NCBI RefSeq assembly: GCF_004379255.2
Contig: NC_056037.1
Span: forward strand, 34,135,012 to 34,199,011
Direction of reading: 5' to 3'
Source: Salvia splendens
Taxonomy: Eukaryota; Streptophyta; Magnoliopsida; Lamiales; Lamiaceae
Length of the DNA stretch: 64,000 nucleotides
A model generated the notes under the pieces. The model saw only the letters and a list, made by a program, of their open reading frames with translations, was not told the origin of the DNA and did not search any database. Each line of letters begins with the position of its first letter. Positions within the stretch are counted from its first letter, which is position 1. The position numbers and the translations under genes are program-made. This document shows, piece after piece, positions 58,240-64,000 of the stretch.

Positions 58240-60310
58240 CTTTTTAGAATGAAGTAATAAACCCACTGGAATAAATTGTACTATTATTTACAGTGAATAA
58301 AATAAAAAACCTTGTTCAATGAATTTGAAAGAAACATGTGTTGAATTATGTGAAAACCTATTGGAATGAACTAAAATCCTATTTGAATTAAGTAATGACA
58401 CATTTGAATGAAGTAATAAACCTACTAAAATAAAGTAAAAACATGTTCATTTCCAATTTATTACGTAATGGATGGAATGAAGTAATACACTTACTTGAAT
58501 TTAGTACAAACGTACTAGAATGAAGTAAAAATATATTCATCTTCAATTTATTACGTACTGGATTGAAGTAATAAACCTATTGGAATGAAGTAAACACCTA
58601 CTAAAATGAAGTAATACCTACTGGAAATAAGTTATGCTCTGGTATTTTTTAATTTATTAGTATAATATGTCATACGTCAATATTAATAGTCATTTGATTC
58701 TTTTCATTTCTAATATTATTCATTCATTATATATTACTTCATTTAGCCAAGTTATTACTTAATTCAGATAGTTCCATCACTTCATCTATTAGTTTGTAAT
58801 TTATTACTTCATTTATTTGTTTTCTGACAAAATAATGATACATTTATTTGTTTGTAATTTGTTACTTCATTCCAATAGTTTTGATACTTTATTTCAGTGG
58901 TTAATTACTTCATTACATGTGGTTATAACTTCATCAAGTACGTTATTTAGTTCATTACAAATATAATTTTTTGCAAACTATGCATACAACACGGTTCAAT
59001 TCATATTACTTCATTACTTGATGTTATTACTCCATCAAGTGCGTTATTTAGTTCATTAAAATTATAATTCTTCACAAACTATGCATATAATACCATTATG
59101 TTCATATCACTTCATTATTTGAGGTTATAACTTCATCAAGTTCGTTATTTAGTTCATTACAATATTAATTCTTTGCAAACTATACATACAACACAGTTCT
59201 CCAACTGTTCTTCTCTATTCCCCAAAATTCCTTCAATCTACAACGACGATTTCCACCAGAAATTCTTCTCAATCAAACTGGATGACGATAAATTACTAGA
59301 ATGAAGTAATAAACTAGTGGAATTAAGTAATAAACTACGACATTGAAGTATTGAACATACAAAGATGATTAATAGGCAGGTTCAGTCTTAGCATACGAAT
59401 ACATCATAATAAAGAATAAATACTTCATTAATAAAACACTTCATATAGTCTATTTGATTTAATGTGTACCAAAAATTTAAATAGATTCAAATTCAAAGTG
59501 TAGTGAAGTAATAAACAACTGGAATGAAGTACATAACAACATGAATGAAGTACGATACTAGAATGAATAATTTGATACTTCATTTAAGTGATTAATTACT
59601 TCATTAAATGTGGTTATAACTTCATCAAGTACGTTATTTAGTTCATTACAAATATAATTTTTCGCAAACTATGCATACAACACGGTTCAATTCTTATGAT
59701 GCATGTCAATGTTGATGAAGTTATAACCTCATTTAATAAGGTAATGGACTAAAGTAATAACCCAATTGAAGTTCAATAAAGTAAAATTTTATTGTGATGA
59801 AGTGGTATACTTGTCGAATAAAGTAAATGCACATATGAATGAAGTAGTGATCACTCTTCCTCATATGCTCAAGAATCCCTTAAAGTAATAACCTAGTGAA
59901 TGAATGAAGTAATAACCTATTTGAATGAAGTAACAAGTTCATTACAACCGCTTGACGTTTAACGCAGTTAACTTCTTGTATTATTACTGTGTTTCAATAA
60001 AAGACCATATTTACTTCATTACTAACGTTCATTTGGTTCATTATTTAGTAAATACAGTTGATCATATCATTACCCCTTGGTGTTTAGCACAGTGAACGTA
60101 TTATTATTACCACATTTCAATAAAAATATCAAATTACTTCATTACTATGTTCATTTAGTTCATTATTAATGAATATAGTTTATTATTATCGCTTAACGTT
60201 TAACACAATTAATTTTTTTTATCGTTACTATATTTCAATAAAATATCGAAATTACTTCATCACATATGTTCATTAGATTCATTATTTAGTGAATATAGTT
60301 CATTATATAT
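58240..60310. repeat. Field of GAATGAAGTAAT repeats in alternating orientation
   Basis: Dozens of degenerate GAATGAAGTAATAAACCTA units. Plus orientation dominates at 58240-58620, 59290-59350 and 59720-59940; the complement ATTACTTCATT dominates at 58730-59130, 59575-59650 and 60010-60300. A longer block including TTATAACTTCATCAAGT and TTAGTTCATTACAAATATAA recurs at 58920, 59120 and 59620. No coding sequence. Confidence 0.8.
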
Positions 60311-60649
60311 ATAAATAAGTTCAGAATAACCATACAAAGACTTCATCATAAAGCACCAAACGTGTCTAAATCTAGACACTAGAGGAATGCAATTAATCTG
60401 GCATTTAATTTTATCTCTCTCGCATAAACACATAAACAATGCACCTGGAAAACATACCTTGTTCCAAAGCGGACGACAAACAAGAAAATTAATCCAAAAT
60501 CAATAAAGAAACATTAATCCAAAATCTTCCCTAATCTGGGAAACATAATTAATCTCCAATTGGTGAAGATTATTAATCAAATGATTAGCATTAATATAAA
60601 TATACATATTCATATAACCAATCTAATCGCCCATACGTATGGACGGTAA

Positions 60650-60853
60650 CTAATAACTATAGTATCGATCTTTCAAAAGCGACACTGAGCAGCTGAAGAC
60701 GAACACCGTCATGATAGCGACGTGGATGATGAGAAGCGTCAGTGGTGGCGGCGGTAGGACCAGCGGCAGGAGAAGTAGTGACACCGTGAGGAGCACCATC
60801 AGCACCACCGCCCTCACGCTGTAGTATCTGTAGGAGCTCTGCAATGTGGCCAA
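60650..60853 (-). CDS. Small two-helix membrane protein, ARGOS/OSR-like
   Basis: A 67-codon ORF starting at 60853. It has two hydrophobic stretches separated by a proline run: VVLMVLLTVSLLLLPLVLPP, then PPLTLLIIHVAIMTVFVF. This layout is that of the ARGOS/ORGAN SIZE RELATED domain, small endoplasmic-reticulum proteins that raise organ size and dampen ethylene response. The C-terminal end departs from the family. It lies inside a transposon beside another captured fragment, so it is probably also captured; whether it is expressed cannot be told. It could be a chance hydrophobic ORF. Confidence 0.5.
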   Translation of the reverse strand: MATLQSSYRYYSVRAVVLMVLLTVSLLLLPLVLPPPPLTLLIIHVAIMTVFVFSCSVSLLKDRYYSY

Positions 60854-61078
60854 CGATTTCAGGCTTAGGTTTAAATCATCAGCCGCAAAACCATGTGTTT
60901 CTACCGTAACTGCATCATTTTTGGATTTTTGGGTATTCCAAATCTACCCTTTTGTCAATTTGACTGAATAAAAATAAAAGATAATGTGTGATTATTAATA
61001 ACCATTAGATGTGATTAATGAGTGGATGAGATTTGGTCTCTAGTTCGATCTTTAAGAAGGGTTCGACATTGATCACAA

Positions 61079-63927
61079 CCCTATATATATAATTTAGATA
61101 ATTTGTATCTGCTTTTCAATTATAAGTTACACTAAATTTAACTAAAAATTTTAAAAAAATACTAGAAAAAAGTTTTAAAAAAATTAAGTATTTTATTAAG
61201 GGCTTAAGCCCCTCTCCCTTCCACTTTGGGTCCTTATTTATGCATAGTAATGTGCGTATTCAAGTTTGCACTTGAACCCAATTCAATTTATATTACAACT
61301 ATATTTACTTTCCAGGTAAATGCTGTCTAGCGTCGTCATGATGTCTGACTCAAGTCAACGTTATATACTACTCTCTTCCTCACATAAATTTTTCATACTT
61401 TGACCTTGTAAGAATTTTTAAAAAATATAATAAAAAATAAATTAGAAAAATTAGTAGACTATGAGTTTTATTTTTATATATTAATTTTATTATAAAATAT
61501 TAGTGAAAATGAGTTAGTGGAATATGAGATTAACTATTAAAAATAATAAAAAGTGAAATATGATAAATTTGATGGGACATATGAAAATAGAAAAATGTGA
61601 TAAACTTTAAGAGACTAGAGTATTCTATATTACTCCTATATTAGGAAATTTTTATGACATTATGATTTCGCAATCAACATTCTTTGTTTGACTCACTCTC
61701 CTCCTAGCATAGTTAAGTAATTACTCTCTCTATAGATAATTATTTGTTGAAGATAAGAATGATTGTTAATTTTTTTGGTTGTTTTAATTACAGCCACAAT
61801 TTTGATACTAAGTTATATTTCATGGAACCCAACCAATTATTAATAGGAGTATATGTTATTCCTAATGAACATAAGAATCAAATAACATGGCATGGCAGAA
61901 AATGGTTCGAACTTAGCAATATAAATTGAGACAGTCCCAAATCCCAACATTGAAATATAGCGGTTAGAGTAAGACTCTTCCTTTTCCATTAGATTGAGGG
62001 TTCGATTATACGAATATATTTATAAGAAGAGGCTAAATGCCCATATAGTTAATTCAAATGGTTAAAACAAATTCTAGAGATTAGTGAACTAATTCTAGAT
62101 CATGATTAATAAAAATGTGTTTTGATTTAATAATTAAATACTCACTTTGTCTATGGAAAATAGTCTCATTTGTGAACAACATGAGTTTAATGCGTAATTG
62201 GTAAAATGTGCGAGAGAAAAGAAAATCTAGGTAATTTAACATAGAGAAAGAGAAAAAACATATAAGAGAGAATGGAAAAAATGGTAATTAAGTTTCCATA
62301 AATATAAATGAGATTAATTTTAATTAGTGGATGAATCTAAATGGAAAAGTGAGATGGACAAAGGTGTGTTGGAATCGTGATTGGTCAAAGGTTTTGACCA
62401 AGTCGTAAATATGACGGAATTAATTTTGTGAAATTAAATGATATAATGCTGATTTACGTTCGGAGTAGATGACCATGTTATATTCATTATCTCTAAACCG
62501 ATTTCCCCGATAAATGATAAATAATGGATTAAAGTTTGTTACAGCTTTAAAAAAACTATAACATGAAACCAATGGATTAACTAATAGTGTTAAAAATCCT
62601 ACGTTGGATGTTAAACAATTATTAAACATGTTTTTAATAAGCAAACTTATTATTTGTAATAATTAAATGGACCAAGGTGGGCCACAGAGCTGAAATTAAA
62701 ATGGATGTTCCACTCATGAAACTAGAGATTTTTAACAATAACTAATACCAAACCATTTGCGTGTGTTTGAAATAATGGCATTTTTCTAGGAAAAATTATG
62801 GTTTCCAGATACAAAATTTTATTTTGATCTCTTTTAAATTACATCCCTAACTTGTAGTTGTACGTGCAACTAAAAGAGCTGTTTTGTACTCACAATATTG
62901 TATTATTATACTCCGTATGTTATTAATCTTTTCTAGTGTTAAGAAATTATATACTAGTACTAAAAAAGTTTAGTTTTACTTATTCTATACATTTTCAAAT
63001 CTCTTGAAGTGTTCATATGTTACATGTTCCTTGTGTCAAAGAGTATATATACATAAACTGGTAGAATTTTCTTTCATATATAAAGATTACTCTCATATTA
63101 TATTTTGTTCGGTTTCCAGGATATAATAGTACTAAGATATAATTTAAGATTAAGTTGTGAGATTGTTTTAGTTGGAGGGGGTAGACTATGACTAATTATC
63201 ACATGAATTATCCATCTAATATTAAGTTGTGAGATTCAATCTAATGAACCAAACACACTATATATTTAATCTCGAGATATATTCTTGCAAACCAAACCGC
63301 CCTTTAACGTGTCTTTATTTAATATAATTTCGAATTCGAAAAAAAAAGTTACAGGATGGCATGGAGCTTTATACCATCCCGTGATGATGCATCTAGATTA
63401 TATTCTAACTAGTAGTAATGTTGAAGATGTATATTTGTAGTATCGTTTATGGTTAATCACATTATAAAATACGATTCCATTTTTTTCGTAGAATAATTAT
63501 GCATATATATCTGGATTGGAATAAAATCGTGATATTTTTCGTCGACGAACATATATCTTCTGGGGTTAGGGAATTTCGTGCCGACTTCAGTCTGCTTTTA
63601 TAATGTGGATAATATCACATATTGGCAAATTCAAGTCTTCGTCAAGATTCACTCCAATAATATTACTTACAACTTTTTTTACTCTTCGATGCCTTCATGA
63701 CAATAAGTAAACTTAATCAATAAAATAACATAACTGCATCATAGTATATACTAATATTTTCTCTTAAATCAATCACAGAACAATTTTCCATTCATACCAC
63801 ACAAATATACCTAATACTATATAATTGTGCAGGACTGGCTCAGTGCATGCAAAATTAAACATATAAATTAATTAGTTGACCTTATAATAAAGAGTTAAAA
63901 ATGTTTATTAATAAACATGGGGAACCC
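61079..63927. other. Gene-poor tail of the window
   Basis: AT-rich with worn Stowaway-type pieces (about 61368-61624, with CTCTCTTCCTCACATAAATT at left; 62145-62330) and a SINE-like segment near 61950. Short open frames (61744-61929; 62420-62644 minus) show no domain. No gene recognised. Confidence 0.45.
61950..62100 (+). mobile_element. Probable tRNA-derived SINE fragment
   Basis: TATAGCGGTTAGAGTAAG resembles a pol III A box and, about 35 bp on, AGGGTTCGATTAT a B box, in the spacing of tRNA-related SINE heads. The cloverleaf is not complete, so this is not a functional tRNA. The tail end is unclear. Confidence 0.4.
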
Positions 63928-63935
63928 TATAAAAA
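63928..63935 (+). promoter_or_regulatory. Possible promoter of a gene beyond the window
   Basis: TATAAAAA followed by a purine-rich stretch 65 bp from the right edge. If real, transcription would start near 63960 and the gene would lie outside. Confidence 0.3.
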
Positions 63936-64000
63936 GGAGAGGAAATGGTAGTTAGAAAGATTCCAGATTTTTCCAGAATAGGAGAGAACTCACTTGTCCA

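Larger units (their letters stand above)
57201..61078. mobile_element. Gene-carrying inverted-repeat element inserted in an AT tract
   Basis: 3,878 bp. The left end (AGAGTCCCATTATTCAC, CTTAAAGACCGAACTAGAGA) and right end (complement of AGGGTTGTGATCAATG, CTTAAAGATCGAACTAGAGA) are inverted repeats of about 55 bp. Both ends meet TA repeats, as in the micron-type MITEs of grasses, so the class is uncertain. It carries a fragment of a clathrin-assembly gene, an ARGOS-like ORF, and a 2-kb AT-rich repeat field. Confidence 0.65.

Noticed and set aside
61955..62025. Possible tRNA gene
   Set aside because: A- and B-box-like motifs are present but the arms do not pair into a cloverleaf; a SINE fragment fits better.

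Overview
This window is nuclear DNA from a flowering plant, most likely an asterid eudicot and plausibly a mint-family member. Genes have canonical GT-AG introns, plant-only families are present (RAV, TGA-bZIP, BAHD acyltransferases, plant mobile domain), intergenic DNA is AT-rich, and transposons of nearly every plant order are nested in one another. The family-level guess is inference from protein style only. At the left edge is a decayed copy of plastid DNA (accD end, psaI, spacer), so the window is nuclear and not organellar.

Layout. 1-1760: plastid-derived insertion. 2346-3165: PIF/Harbinger element. 3813-5306: intact two-exon BAHD (HCT-like) acyltransferase. 6057-10069: hAT transposon with a decayed transposase and a perfect 8-bp target duplication. 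10493-11997: two foldback elements, the first with a nested Stowaway MITE. 12228-18417: complete but dead Copia element on the minus strand, itself carrying a 1.5-kb solo LTR. 18981-19719: second Harbinger element. 21118-25152: LTR remnant split by a 2.8-kb solo LTR that holds a hAT element and three tandem arrays. 25662-30840: BAHD pseudogene, a broken relative of the gene at 3813, cut by a 1.39-kb solo LTR in exon 1 and a 1.9-kb non-autonomous LTR retrotransposon in exon 2. 34785-35669: single-exon RAV (AP2+B3) transcription factor. 37745-40919: Mutator-like element (MULE) with a plant-mobile-domain gene facing a transposase N-terminus, bordered by arrays of short palindromes. 43374-44786: ASPG1-type aspartic protease. 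45235-46287 and 47222-48031: two more MULEs, the second with a captured DUF579 (GXM/IRX15) fragment. 50020-51390: four-copy tandem repeat just upstream of an 11-exon TGA9/TGA10-type bZIP gene (52031-55001). 55451-55756: small conserved plant protein on the minus strand. 57201-61078: element inserted in an (AT)n tract, carrying a clathrin-assembly (ANTH) gene fragment and a small ARGOS/OSR-like ORF. The last 3 kb is gene-poor and ends with a possible promoter.

Likely functional host genes are the BAHD enzyme (phenylpropanoid ester formation), RAV and TGA transcription factors, the secreted aspartic protease and the small unknown protein. They are unrelated and spaced by transposons, as expected in a plant chromosome; nothing suggests an operon or a coordinated cluster. 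The most unusual content is the host-gene fragments inside transposons (PMD, DUF579, ANTH, OSR-like) and the very legible insertion history. Target-site duplications could be read directly for most elements.
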